Shown here: positions 1 to 8,131 of the stretch, one piece after another | How positions within the stretch are numbered: position 1 is the stretch's first letter | Layout: the number at the start of each line of letters is the position of its first letter | NCBI GenBank assembly: GCA_016794725.1 | Contig: JAEUGZ010000067.1 | Coordinates: 1 to 44,646 of the forward strand | Source of the DNA: Opitutaceae bacterium | GTDB lineage: Bacteria; Verrucomicrobiota; Verrucomicrobiia; Opitutales; Opitutaceae | DNA: 44,646 nt | Direction of reading: 5' to 3' | Translations under genes and position numbers: made by a program | Notes under the pieces: model-generated | Databases searched by the model: none | The model's input: only the letters and a program-made list of their open reading frames with translations | What the model was told of the DNA's origin: nothing

Positions 1-2
1 CG

Positions 3-209
3 TTTCTCGCCTCACCTCCGAAGCTGCCAGCAGGCACCCCCGCCCGCGTACCGCTCGGGGGTGAGGGCCTCACGGCGGAACGGGTTTCCCTTCTGGTGGG
101 CCTGAACCCCAGTGACGCAGCCGCCGTGCGGAACGCACTCACCTCCCAGATCGAGTACGATCCACAGCCACCCGGCGAGGTCCTGCTCGCCCTCGTCGCG
201 GCTCCTTAG
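3..209 (+). CDS. C-terminal fragment of an unknown protein (5' end outside window)
   Basis: An open frame runs from the window edge to a TAG at 207-209, giving 68 codons with no internal stop and no methionine. The encoded tail is rich in Ala, Pro, Leu and Val and ends in a hydrophobic LLALVAAP. The amino-acid usage looks like real GC-rich coding sequence, and the inverted-repeat element starts just after the stop, as expected at a gene end. I do not recognise a family. It would be convergent with the glycosidase-like gene that ends at 391. Confidence 0.5.
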   Translation, partial: FLASPPKLPAGTPARVPLGGEGLTAERVSLLVGLNPSDAAAVRNALTSQIEYDPQPPGEVLLALVAAP

Positions 210-223
210 CCGGAACCATTCAG

Positions 224-375
224 TTGAACCACGAATGGACACGAACGGACACCAATTCTCGGGGGTGACAAGAGGAGCCGACGACCTTAATTTGGTTCAA
301 CCAAAAGCGAACCGATCCGTCGCAACTTTCGGCGACTGTTTTCATTCGTGTAAATTCGTGTCCATTCGTGGTCAC
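224..375. repeat. Inverted-repeat element 1 (CGAAT-type), between convergent genes
   Basis: An 18-base arm ACCACGAATGGACACGAA at 228-245 is repeated as an exact inverted copy, TTCGTGTCCATTCGTGGT, at 355-372, separated by about 110 bases. Weaker copies of the same 9-10 base word (ACGAACGGAC, ATTCGTGTAA) extend each arm. The element fills almost the whole gap between two convergent gene ends (209 and 391). It belongs to the same architectural family as the elements at 18489-18634 and 21172-21310, with CGAAT in place of CGGAT. It could act as a folded bidirectional RNA end, or be a non-autonomous mobile repeat. Confidence 0.85.
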
Positions 376-390
376 TCGTCTCAAGAATTT

Positions 391-2610
391 TCATTTGGGC
401 TGTAAGTCGATCCGCACGTCTCCCCCAGGCCATCCCTCGGGCAGGCGAAGCCTTCCATCGGGATCGGGGACCATCGCACGTCCATCGAGTGACGCAGTCG
501 TAATGGATCCGGAACCGGAGACGTACAGGTGGATACGACCGTCACGAAAACGGAGATCGGCGCGGCAGGGCGGCTGACCGGGAAACAGGGCTGGCTTGAT
601 GGACAATCGCCCGGACTCGAACCGAAGTCCCAGCAGATGACGCACGACAAACACGCCCACTTCGGCGGAGGTCCAAGGCAGAATTCCCGCTGTCGGTGCT
701 TGTGATCGGACAATTGGCACCTCCTCAAACCAGGCCCCGGTGCGGCCGCCTGGCACCTCGTGAAGCCAGCGGAGGGTGCGGCGGCTGCGCTCGAACAGCC
801 CGGCGTCGTGCTGGGCGCGTAGGATGAAACCGCTGGCGAATGTCCAGGGTCCAGGCTGGTCGCACTGCCCGCTCGAGTGGTAGCGTTCGTACCCGCCTCC
901 CCACCACCGCGCGCTCCATAGTTCCTCCATCGCAGCCAAGGTCGCCCGCCCGAGTGCAGATTCGGGCGGGACGATACCAAGCAGCAACGGCAGCATCGTG
1001 GAGGAGTCGGGCTCCAGCAGGTTGACGCGTTCGGCTTTCAAGGGAACGTCGGAGGCGGACGCCGGAAACTGCACGGTGCGCACGCGCTCTCCGGTCAGGG
1101 TGCGCCGCTTGATCAGCCTACCCTGATCCACCAGCCCGAAACGAGGGTGCCTCAGCACCGTCTCTTCCAGACCATCCGCCTCGGCCCTCCACCCGTCCGC
1201 CCTTTCCGGCACCCCGAGAGCCTGACTCAGGCTGGCGGCAGCACGCAGGCCTGAAATCAAATACGCCTGATAGGCGAGTTCGTATCCATCCTCGAGTGTA
1301 CGCTCCCAGAATTCACGGCGATTGTGCACCATGCCTCCCTGCCCGCGGTAGGCGGCACGCAGGGGCCGTTCGATCAAATTCACCAGTTTCTCCCGATGCT
1401 CGTGAACCAACGTTTCATCGCCGGCCCAGTCGCAATAAGCTTTCAGCGCCAGCAGCAATTCCCCCATTTGGTCGAACTGTTCGCGATCCGGATCCTCGAA
1501 CCGGCCGGCAATCATGGTATTGCCTTCCGGGTTCACCATCGCGGTGAGCACATGCGCCAGTGCGCTGCGAGCCAGCTCAAAGTGCCCGGTATGGACCAGA
1601 CCCATGACCGTGTTGGAGGTGTCACGCACCCACTGAGCACCGTATTCAAACATGCCGGCATCCATGACACCGTTGTCGGCCACCATGGCCGGGAGGCCGA
1701 TCCGGACCCGATCAAACAACTCTGCGACGACGGTGTCGTCCGTGGTTACCTGTGACGACCGCTTCCACTGCAGTTGCGTTTGCTCGAGTGCTTCCGCCCG
1801 GATGCGCCGGTCGGGAGGCCGGACCCCGAAGTCAAGTCCCACCCACGATTCAATCGTTGCCGTTTCCCCCGGGCCCAGCGGAATCGCTTCAACGTCGATA
1901 CCATCGACCCGGGGACGCAGCCGCCCTTGGGTCGACAGGACTCGCAGCCAGAGTGTCCCTCCATCATCCAGCGCGGTGGCGACCTCCTGACCGTTTTCCA
2001 CGCGACCCGCCGCCGGCAGGTGGAGCCGAACGCTGAGCGCCTCCGCGCCACCCAGATTGACGGACTTGAGTTCGACCTGTCGAAGGAGCACGCCATCATC
2101 AGCCAGGGCTGCGATGCGCTCGGTCACGAGCACTCCTCCCGCCCACCACTGGGCCTCGACCACAGGCACCCCCTGCCACCAGCACCATCGAGTCCTCGTT
2201 TGATGCCCCCAGGCCGTGAACACATGACCGCCCAGCACCACCTCCAATCCACTGCGGACGAACCCGTTCCCGTGATCGAAGTGAAAGGCGCGCTCCTTGC
2301 GTCCAGTTTGGCGATTATTCTGCGCGTCAAAGAGCAGGTAGAGAAACGAGGGTGCGAGGTCCGAGCGATCCGCCTGCACGATCATTTTTGCCCGGCCGCT
2401 CCTCAAAACGAAGTACTCTCGCCCCTCCACGAACGACTGCTTGAGCCAGCTCTCGAGCCCGGTTTCCCAGCGAGTCGAACCACCCGCGGCCTCCGCCGGG
2501 TCTGCCCCCAGGACGAAGCCGAACATCAATCCCAACGCTATCCACCTGCTCCCCGGCCGCTGTTTGAGGAGACATCGCCGTGGAGCAATCACGTCTCTCG
2601 CCGCGCTCAT
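391..2610 (-). CDS. Secreted six-hairpin glycosidase-like protein
   Basis: 739 residues. The N-terminus has a basic stretch, a hydrophobic core around residues 22-36 and an AEAAGG-type cleavage region, so it is probably exported. A beta-rich N-terminal part (about 45-290) precedes an alpha-helical part (about 300-650) with the WVRDTSNT, EGNTMIAGRFEDPDREQFDQ and WTFASGF segments typical of (alpha/alpha)6-barrel glycosidases (GH15/GH63/GH94-like superfamily). A small C-terminal beta domain (about 655-739) ends it. The exact GH family and substrate cannot be told by eye. Its ATG overlaps the stop of the upstream DUF1638 gene (ATGA at 2607-2610), so it is probably translated from the same mRNA as the UroD-family genes. 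Confidence 0.75.
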   Translation of the reverse strand: MSAARDVIAPRRCLLKQRPGSRWIALGLMFGFVLGADPAEAAGGSTRWETGLESWLKQSFVEGREYFVLRSGRAKMIVQADRSDLAPSFLYLLFDAQNNRQTGRKERAFHFDHGNGFVRSGLEVVLGGHVFTAWGHQTRTRWCWWQGVPVVEAQWWAGGVLVTERIAALADDGVLLRQVELKSVNLGGAEALSVRLHLPAAGRVENGQEVATALDDGGTLWLRVLSTQGRLRPRVDGIDVEAIPLGPGETATIESWVGLDFGVRPPDRRIRAEALEQTQLQWKRSSQVTTDDTVVAELFDRVRIGLPAMVADNGVMDAGMFEYGAQWVRDTSNTVMGLVHTGHFELARSALAHVLTAMVNPEGNTMIAGRFEDPDREQFDQMGELLLALKAYCDWAGDETLVHEHREKLVNLIERPLRAAYRGQGGMVHNRREFWERTLEDGYELAYQAYLISGLRAAASLSQALGVPERADGWRAEADGLEETVLRHPRFGLVDQGRLIKRRTLTGERVRTVQFPASASDVPLKAERVNLLEPDSSTMLPLLLGIVPPESALGRATLAAMEELWSARWWGGGYERYHSSGQCDQPGPWTFASGFILRAQHDAGLFERSRRTLRWLHEVPGGRTGAWFEEVPIVRSQAPTAGILPWTSAEVGVFVVRHLLGLRFESGRLSIKPALFPGQPPCRADLRFRDGRIHLYVSGSGSITTASLDGRAMVPDPDGRLRLPEGWPGGDVRIDLQPK

Positions 2611-3341
2611 GTCATGGAGATTCCCGACGTCGCGAGCATTCCATCGGGCCCGAGCTGCGTGGCCATTCCGGGAGCGAGCACCACAAACCGTTCGCTGTCC
2701 CAGGGTCCGGTCAACAACGCTCGCAACCAGCGATCATCGCCGCGGATCGACTCAAATCGCCACGAGAGGTGCTTGGCGCAGTCTCGGCAGTACGCTTCGC
2801 CGGCACGGTCACCGGTGATGTCAATGTAGGTGGCGCAGCCGTGGTGAACATAGGTCTCTCGATCCGCGGCCACCATGTCCTCGACCACGTCAGGATCATC
2901 CGGATAACGCTCCGCGTAGTGGGCACGGACTTTCGCCTCCCGATCAGGCCCCGGCACCCGCCGACCCCGGATCCAGCCCGGGCTGTAGAAGTAGACCCCG
3001 GGATTTGCGGCGAGGTAGCGTTCGTACGCAGGCCGGTCACCAAACAGGATTGAAATGCAGTCGTGGGCCCGCGGCAGCACGAGCCGGCACCGTTGGGATC
3101 GAATTCCAATCAAGCCGTTCCCGCACAGCCCATACGCCAGCAGGATGCTCGTCACAACGGGATCGGCTTCCAGGCGGTCAATCGCACCCTGGATGGCGAA
3201 CCTCATCTTCTCCGGGTGATCGTGCAATCCCATCTCCAACCAGGCCACGCGTGGTGGCGGGATCATCGGTGAACCGGCAAACAAGGCGGCAAACTCCGCC
3301 TGAAAAACATCGCAGGCCACAAGGGCGGTGGAGGGGCTCAT
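2607..3341 (-). CDS. DUF1638-family protein
   Basis: 244 residues from the ATG at 3341, chosen because it gives a 4-base ATGA overlap with the preceding gene and starts directly at the conserved strand (ALVACDVF). Cys/His motifs resemble DUF1638: LHDH at 39-42, YGLCGNGL at 70-77, RAHDC at 91-95, HHGC at 166-169 and CRDC at 185-188. These could bind a metal. DUF1638 genes are known mainly beside corrinoid-dependent methyltransferase genes in anaerobes and have no firm biochemical role. Here the gene lies between two UroD-family genes and a glycosidase-like gene, all leftward, and overlaps both direct neighbours by 4 bases. Confidence 0.7.
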   Translation of the reverse strand: MSPSTALVACDVFQAEFAALFAGSPMIPPPRVAWLEMGLHDHPEKMRFAIQGAIDRLEADPVVTSILLAYGLCGNGLIGIRSQRCRLVLPRAHDCISILFGDRPAYERYLAANPGVYFYSPGWIRGRRVPGPDREAKVRAHYAERYPDDPDVVEDMVAADRETYVHHGCATYIDITGDRAGEAYCRDCAKHLSWRFESIRGDDRWLRALLTGPWDSERFVVLAPGMATQLGPDGMLATSGISMT

Positions 3342-4363
3342 GGGGACAGGCTGGAGGACTGGAGTGGCCTGCAGAGGGTGTGCAGGTTCTCCAACGGCGT
3401 GCCGGAGGGCACTTCGCATCCGGCGCAGACCATGAAACGCTCGCCCGACACCCGCTGACAGCGACGCACCCCGTCGCTCACCTGGGCGACGCGTCCAAAC
3501 CGAAGGATGGACACGGGATCAAGATTGCCCGCCAGGACCACGTGCGGTGGGAAAACCGCTCGGGCCGCAGCCATGTCCACGACGTGATCGCAGTCCAGGA
3601 TATCGATCGGCAGTTTGCTCAGCTGGGTCCAGAGGTGACGCGTCGGACCGCAGATATGAAGCCTGACCCGAGCACCCGCCGCCTGGATGGCCTGCATCAG
3701 GCGCAGTTGCCGGGGGTAGATACTCTCGGCGTGGACGGGACCGCTGATTTGGCTGCAGACCGCGTCCCCGACCCCGATGGTGTCGGCCCCGGCGTCAATT
3801 TGAGCTCGGGCAAACCGAATCGAGGTCTCGGTGCACAGGTCCATCAGCTCTCCGGCCCAGGCCGGCTCCTCCAGCAAATCCACCAGAAACTCCGACATGC
3901 CGCGAAGGTCCGCCGCCAGCGCAGCGGGTCCCTCCACCCAGCCAAGAATACTGTAGCGATCACCCACCCGCTTCCGGTAGAGACGGACCGCCTCAATGCG
4001 GTCGCGCATGCGAGTCGACGTCAACGGATCCGGTACCGCGATCCGGCCGGCAATCGGTGCACCCGGCGCAAGGTCGGCCAACGGAGGTTTCACGCACTCA
4101 GGCACACCGTCGCGATGATAGCGGATCTCCGCGCCAAAGGCCGAGGTCTCGCGATAGGGGTCCGAGATCGTGCTGACCTGGTCCAGCTCAAAGTCCTCGG
4201 CGCAGCGCAGATTCGCCTCGACCAGGACGTGGTGATCCTTGGCGAACTCACCGTAGTGACTGCCGATGTACTCGGCGGCAAACTGCATCAGAATGGGAAT
4301 GCGGGGGACCACATCCGGCACGCCCCCTGACAAAACGGCATCGTATCGCTCGCGCGGAGTCAT
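3338..4363 (-). CDS. UroD-family protein, MtaA-like (HxC zinc motif kept)
   Basis: 341 residues, normal length for the uroporphyrinogen decarboxylase/MtaA/CmuA superfamily (PF01208, TIM barrel). Starts MTPRERYDAVL as family members do. His236-x-Cys238 (HICG) and CAGCEVPSGTPLEN at 313-326 match the His-x-Cys...Cys zinc site of MtaA/MtbA-type methylcobamide:thiol methyltransferases. True HemE is unlikely because the arginine-rich N-terminal substrate loop is missing and these zinc ligands are present. It may move methyl groups or act on a cofactor; the substrate is unknown. It overlaps the DUF1638 gene by 4 bases (3338-3341) and lies 90 bases after the second UroD-family gene. Confidence 0.75.
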   Translation of the reverse strand: MTPRERYDAVLSGGVPDVVPRIPILMQFAAEYIGSHYGEFAKDHHVLVEANLRCAEDFELDQVSTISDPYRETSAFGAEIRYHRDGVPECVKPPLADLAPGAPIAGRIAVPDPLTSTRMRDRIEAVRLYRKRVGDRYSILGWVEGPAALAADLRGMSEFLVDLLEEPAWAGELMDLCTETSIRFARAQIDAGADTIGVGDAVCSQISGPVHAESIYPRQLRLMQAIQAAGARVRLHICGPTRHLWTQLSKLPIDILDCDHVVDMAAARAVFPPHVVLAGNLDPVSILRFGRVAQVSDGVRRCQRVSGERFMVCAGCEVPSGTPLENLHTLCRPLQSSSLSP

Positions 4364-4453
4364 GGCGACGTTGGGAGGGCCCTGCGATCAGGCTTCGGTG
4401 GGTCGTCCTTTGCCGGTGAAGTCGACGCGACCGCGCGCTCCGCCGTCCGCTGA

Positions 4454-5521
4454 CTAGAGGTAATCGGCGCCATGGGCGTGGACGGTCTCAATCAGGGCAA
4501 ACACATTGTCGAGCGGAGTGCCCGCCTGGACGAAGTGGCAGGACGAGCAGATGTAGCCACCCCCGCGGCCGAGGGTTTCCAGGCAACGCCGGACCTCGGC
4601 GCGCACGTCGTCGGGCGTGCCAAAGGGGATCACCGACTGGTTTTCAACTCCTCCGTGAAACACCACGCGACTCCCGTAGGCGGCCTTCAGTCGCTCGCGG
4701 TCCATGCCCTTGCAGATATGCTGAATGGGATTCAGCACATCGATTCCGGCTTCGATCAGCGAAGGCACGAGGTCGAACGCCGCACCATCGGTGTGAAAAA
4801 GCACCTTGCGACCGTGGCGATGCACCACATCGCACCATACCCGCAGTCGCGAATCAAAGAGACGACGCCATGCGGGCAGTGAGATCAGCAGGCCTTCCTG
4901 CGAAGCCATGTCGTCGCTGATGAACACCAGATCGAGAAGTTCCCCCGTTTCCTTCAACAGTCGCTCCATCATCTCCGTCTGAATGCGTTGAATACGGTCC
5001 AACGCGGGTTCCAGAAAGTCCGGTGCATCGATGAGGTCCATCATCGCATTCTCCAGGCCGCGCAACTGGCAGTAGATCTCGAATACCGAAATCCAGGGTC
5101 CAATCGTGGCAAAACCCAGGTCGCGCGCCCGCCGTGCGAGTCGCAAGGATCCGGCGTAGTCAAAGCGCGAGGGATCCGGCCAGCGACTGTAGTCATCCAG
5201 CTGCCGCACATCCGACAGTTCGGCAAACGGGGGATTCATGAACTCCTCATACCGCGCTTTGCCCGCCTGAACGGAACGCGTCTCCACGCCCCAAATGGTC
5301 CGACCGGTTCCCTTCTCGGGATCGATGTCCTCACTCCCAAAGCCGGGAAACACCATGACAATCTTGTCCAGTCCGAACCGACGATAGACCTCCAACTCAT
5401 CCTCGCAGTTGAAGTGCCGTTTGGCATCGGCCAGCACCTCAGGGGAGAGCCAGATATCGACCGGGACCCGGTCGAGTGGACGACGATTCAAGGCAGCCAG
5501 GACGCGTTCGTGGGGGGTCAT
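4454..5521 (-). CDS. UroD-family protein, HxD variant
   Basis: 355 residues from the ATG at 5521, which gives the family-typical start MTPHERVLAALNRR; an open extension upstream has no family features. Fold-typical segments include ISDDMASQEG (201-210) and a C-terminal CSSCHFVQAGTPLDN (325-339). At the metal-site position it reads His243-Thr-Asp245 where the MtaA-like neighbour has His-x-Cys, so the two are paralogues with different chemistry rather than duplicates. First gene of the leftward cassette with the MtaA-like, DUF1638 and glycosidase-like genes. Substrate unknown. Confidence 0.75.
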   Translation of the reverse strand: MTPHERVLAALNRRPLDRVPVDIWLSPEVLADAKRHFNCEDELEVYRRFGLDKIVMVFPGFGSEDIDPEKGTGRTIWGVETRSVQAGKARYEEFMNPPFAELSDVRQLDDYSRWPDPSRFDYAGSLRLARRARDLGFATIGPWISVFEIYCQLRGLENAMMDLIDAPDFLEPALDRIQRIQTEMMERLLKETGELLDLVFISDDMASQEGLLISLPAWRRLFDSRLRVWCDVVHRHGRKVLFHTDGAAFDLVPSLIEAGIDVLNPIQHICKGMDRERLKAAYGSRVVFHGGVENQSVIPFGTPDDVRAEVRRCLETLGRGGGYICSSCHFVQAGTPLDNVFALIETVHAHGADYL

Positions 5522-5950
5522 AATGAAGGGTGAAGGGAGCTGCACCGAGCTAGTGGAGCCGCCCGCTCCGCGCCGGCCAGGCACGCATACGGGACGCCCG
5601 GTCCCGTCCGGGTTCGTGTGGGGCGACAACGTCCTTGTAGCGGCGTCTCATTGATTTCGGTTCTCTCTAGGGTTTTGCACCAGGCGGTGCGCCCACCGGG
5701 GTGGTCGGCTCTGGAAGACAGGCTAGCACCCCCTCCGGCCCCCGGCTCGTCATCGCGTGTCAAACCCTCACCACCTTTTGTCGAAACAAGGCACCTACCG
5801 GTCGTGCCCTGCGCCGAGCCGCGCCGAGGCCGAGATCCGTCACTCAACCGGGCGCCAAGCTCTCCCCTTGCCCTCGACTGGTTCAGGTCATCATGCTGGA
5901 TGCTCGGAACCGCTCACGTCCTCCGCCTCTGGGCGCTCTCATTCTCTCTC
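5522..5950. other. Divergent intergenic region, no gene seen
   Basis: About 430 bases between the leftward UroD cassette and the rightward sugar-isomerase gene. It must hold promoters in both directions. Open frames run through it from either side but show no protein-like features. I see no strong -10/-35 pair, operator or hairpin. Confidence 0.5.
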
Positions 5951-6835
5951 ATGCTGCTTTTTCCCGGATCTTTCACATTCATTTCTGACGAAGTCTCTCA
6001 GGACGTTTCCCGCGTCATCGCGTTCGCTCAACGTCGAGGCATCACCGGCATCGAATTGCGCAGTATGTTCGGAAAGTCGTTTCGCGATCTCACTCCAGAG
6101 GATGTGAAGCAGATCAAGTCGCACCTTGCTGATGCGGGTCTCTCGGTCCATGGCTGCGCCACCCCGGTATTCAAGTGCGGACTTGACGATATCGCAGCAC
6201 ACCACGAGCACCGCGACGTATTCCGGAGGAGTGTGGACGTGGCCCTGACCCTGGGTTGCCCTCTCCTGCGGGTGTTCACGTTTCTCCGCAAACCTTCACC
6301 GCCTTCCCATGAAGACGTGATCCGAATCGCCGAGCACCTGATGTCACTGCTCGATCTTCTGCCGGAGGGTCTCCGACTCGGGGTGGAAAACGAGGCGTCC
6401 TGTCTCATTGGCACCGGTGCCGAGTCCGCCGCCTTGCTCGCCCAACTTCCCGATCCGCGCGTCGGACTCATCTGGGATCCCTGCAATGTCCTCTACATTC
6501 CGGAGCATCGTGGAGCCGCCACCGAAGGATTCGACCGTCTGGCAGCGCGTGTCGTTCATATCCATGCCAAAGATGCGGCTCGGACTGCTTCGGGGGTCGA
6601 GGCGCGGTGCATGGGAAATGGCGATGTCGGCTGGGCCCGGCATATCCGAGATCTCCACCAGTTCAACTTCCAAGGGCTCGTCTCGCTTGAAACTCATTGG
6701 CGGCGCCAGGCGCTCGACAGCGACTCCCTGCACCTGCCCGGAGGCTACCAGTTTTCGTTTGGTGGTGAAGAAGCCAGCGAGCTTTGCTTTGACGCCCTGC
6801 AGCGCCTCTTCATAGGCAGCGCTCCGGCACCCTAA
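5951..6835 (+). CDS. Sugar phosphate isomerase/epimerase-like TIM barrel protein
   Basis: 294 residues from the ATG at 5951. The frame stays open upstream, and an ATG at 5900 would add a short hydrophobic leader, so export cannot be ruled out. Signatures of the xylose-isomerase-like TIM barrel (PF01261): GITGIELR near the N-terminus, a metal-ligand Glu in GVENEAS, WDPCNVLY, HIHAKDA, and a GNGDVGW plus SLETHW ending. Members isomerise, epimerise or eliminate on free, phosphorylated or keto sugars and bind a divalent metal; the substrate is not readable here. Followed in the same direction by an alcohol dehydrogenase and a second TIM barrel of this superfamily. Confidence 0.75.
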   Translation: MLLFPGSFTFISDEVSQDVSRVIAFAQRRGITGIELRSMFGKSFRDLTPEDVKQIKSHLADAGLSVHGCATPVFKCGLDDIAAHHEHRDVFRRSVDVALTLGCPLLRVFTFLRKPSPPSHEDVIRIAEHLMSLLDLLPEGLRLGVENEASCLIGTGAESAALLAQLPDPRVGLIWDPCNVLYIPEHRGAATEGFDRLAARVVHIHAKDAARTASGVEARCMGNGDVGWARHIRDLHQFNFQGLVSLETHWRRQALDSDSLHLPGGYQFSFGGEEASELCFDALQRLFIGSAPAP

Positions 6836-7030
6836 ACTGGCCCCCCTCGGATCCACACGCCACTGTCCGCCAACGGGAGGTTCGCGCTTGTCCCGGCGTC
6901 ACGAAGAGGTCCTGCTCATGAAGCCCGGCGCTGCCACGGATGTGCCAGCACTCGTTCCAAGTGTCACCCCACCGGACGCTCCCGCCGCGCACGGTGCACT
7001 CCGTTGAACAGTCTCCCCATCTCAATCACC

Positions 7031-8059
7031 ATGAAAGCATTGGTCAAGTTCCAGCCCGGGCCCGGACACGTTGAGTTGCGGGACGTTCCGGAACCGACAC
7101 CCGCCGATCATCAGGTAAAGCTGGAAGTCACGGCCTGCGGGATATGCGGAACCGACCTGCATGTGCTGCATGACACCTTTCGTAATTTTCCGCCGGTCAC
7201 ACTCGGCCACGAATTTGTTGGCCGGGTGGTCGAAGAGGGAGCGGCGGTGAAGGGAACGGTGGACCGCTCGGGCCGGTATGCCGTGCTCGGTGCCACGGCC
7301 GTCCGGTGTGGCCGGTGTCGGTGGTGTCTGAGCGGCGACTTCATGCTCTGCCCGGACCGCCGGGGCATGGGACATGGCGTCAGCGGTGCGTTTACCCGCT
7401 ATACCTGTGTCCGCCCCGATCAGCTGTTCCGGCTCGAGGATTCGACTCCCGAAGAGGAGGGGGCTTTGGTGGAACCGCTCGCCGCCGCCGTTCATGCGGT
7501 CGGCGAAATCACCGAGGTGCGGCCCGGCGACATCGCCCTGGTCTCCGGTCCCGGTCCAATTGGACTCCTCTGCCTGCTGGTGCTGCTGCACCGCGGAATT
7601 AGGACCCTGGTCGCCGGCACCAGCCAGGATGGGGCTCGCCTCGCGCTGGCCCGATCGCTCGGAGCCTGGCGCACCATCGACGTCCAAAAGGAGTCGCTGG
7701 CGGAAGTGGTCCGTGCGGAGACCGAGGGCAGCGGGGTCGACGTGGCCTTCGAAGTGGCGGGAGTCGAGGCGTCAGCCCGCGCCTGCCTTGAATCGCTCCG
7801 GCCTCTGGGCAGCTACACGCAGGTGGGGCACTTCGGCCGCGACATCACCGTCCCGTTTGACCGGATCGGCTTCAAGCAACTGCGCGTGGCGGGATCCGTC
7901 GGCTACACCGTCGCCACCTGGGTGCGCACCCTGAGGCTGCTGGGTGAGGGTCTGCGCCCGTCACGGATTGTCACCCACCGATTCCGCCTCGAGGACTGGC
8001 AGGCCGCCTTCGAGCTCTTCGAACAGAAGGAAGCCACCAAGGTGCTCCTGCGTCCCTGA
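7031..8059 (+). CDS. Zinc-dependent medium-chain alcohol dehydrogenase
   Basis: 342 residues from the ATG at 7031, where the family start MKALV is found. Catalytic zinc ligands are visible as Cys39 (CGICGTD), His60-Glu61 (GHE) and Glu148. The structural-zinc lobe has four cysteines at 93, 96, 99 and 107. The NAD(P)-binding loop is SGPGPIGLL (172-180). Closest in feel to the threonine, sorbitol and galactitol-phosphate dehydrogenase group, which oxidise a secondary hydroxyl of a polyol or sugar acid. Between two sugar-isomerase-like genes it probably oxidises or reduces a sugar intermediate. The 195 bases upstream contain only a doubtful 29-codon frame. Confidence 0.85.
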   Translation: MKALVKFQPGPGHVELRDVPEPTPADHQVKLEVTACGICGTDLHVLHDTFRNFPPVTLGHEFVGRVVEEGAAVKGTVDRSGRYAVLGATAVRCGRCRWCLSGDFMLCPDRRGMGHGVSGAFTRYTCVRPDQLFRLEDSTPEEEGALVEPLAAAVHAVGEITEVRPGDIALVSGPGPIGLLCLLVLLHRGIRTLVAGTSQDGARLALARSLGAWRTIDVQKESLAEVVRAETEGSGVDVAFEVAGVEASARACLESLRPLGSYTQVGHFGRDITVPFDRIGFKQLRVAGSVGYTVATWVRTLRLLGEGLRPSRIVTHRFRLEDWQAAFELFEQKEATKVLLRP

Positions 8060-8095
8060 GCGCCCAATCCTATCCGATCCGACAATCGATTGATC

Positions 8096-8114
8096 GTAAC
8101 CCATCGGTTGTTAC
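8096..8114. promoter_or_regulatory. Imperfect palindrome upstream of the IolE-like gene
   Basis: GTAACCCATCGGTTGTTAC has outer arms GTAAC/GTTAC and an inner AACC-CATC-GGTT. It ends 17 bases before the chosen GTG start at 8132, a position where a bound repressor would block transcription or initiation. The word CGGTTGTT occurs again in a symmetric site at 10272-10285. Candidate operator only. Confidence 0.3.
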
Positions 8115-8131
8115 CCGTTCTCCCCTCCCCC

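Noticed and set aside
6918-7007. 29-codon frame (MKPGAATDV...) in front of the alcohol dehydrogenase, with an AGAGG about 8 bases upstream
   Set aside because: Ala/Pro-rich, no conserved features, and typical of chance frames in GC-rich DNA. Not a convincing leader peptide.
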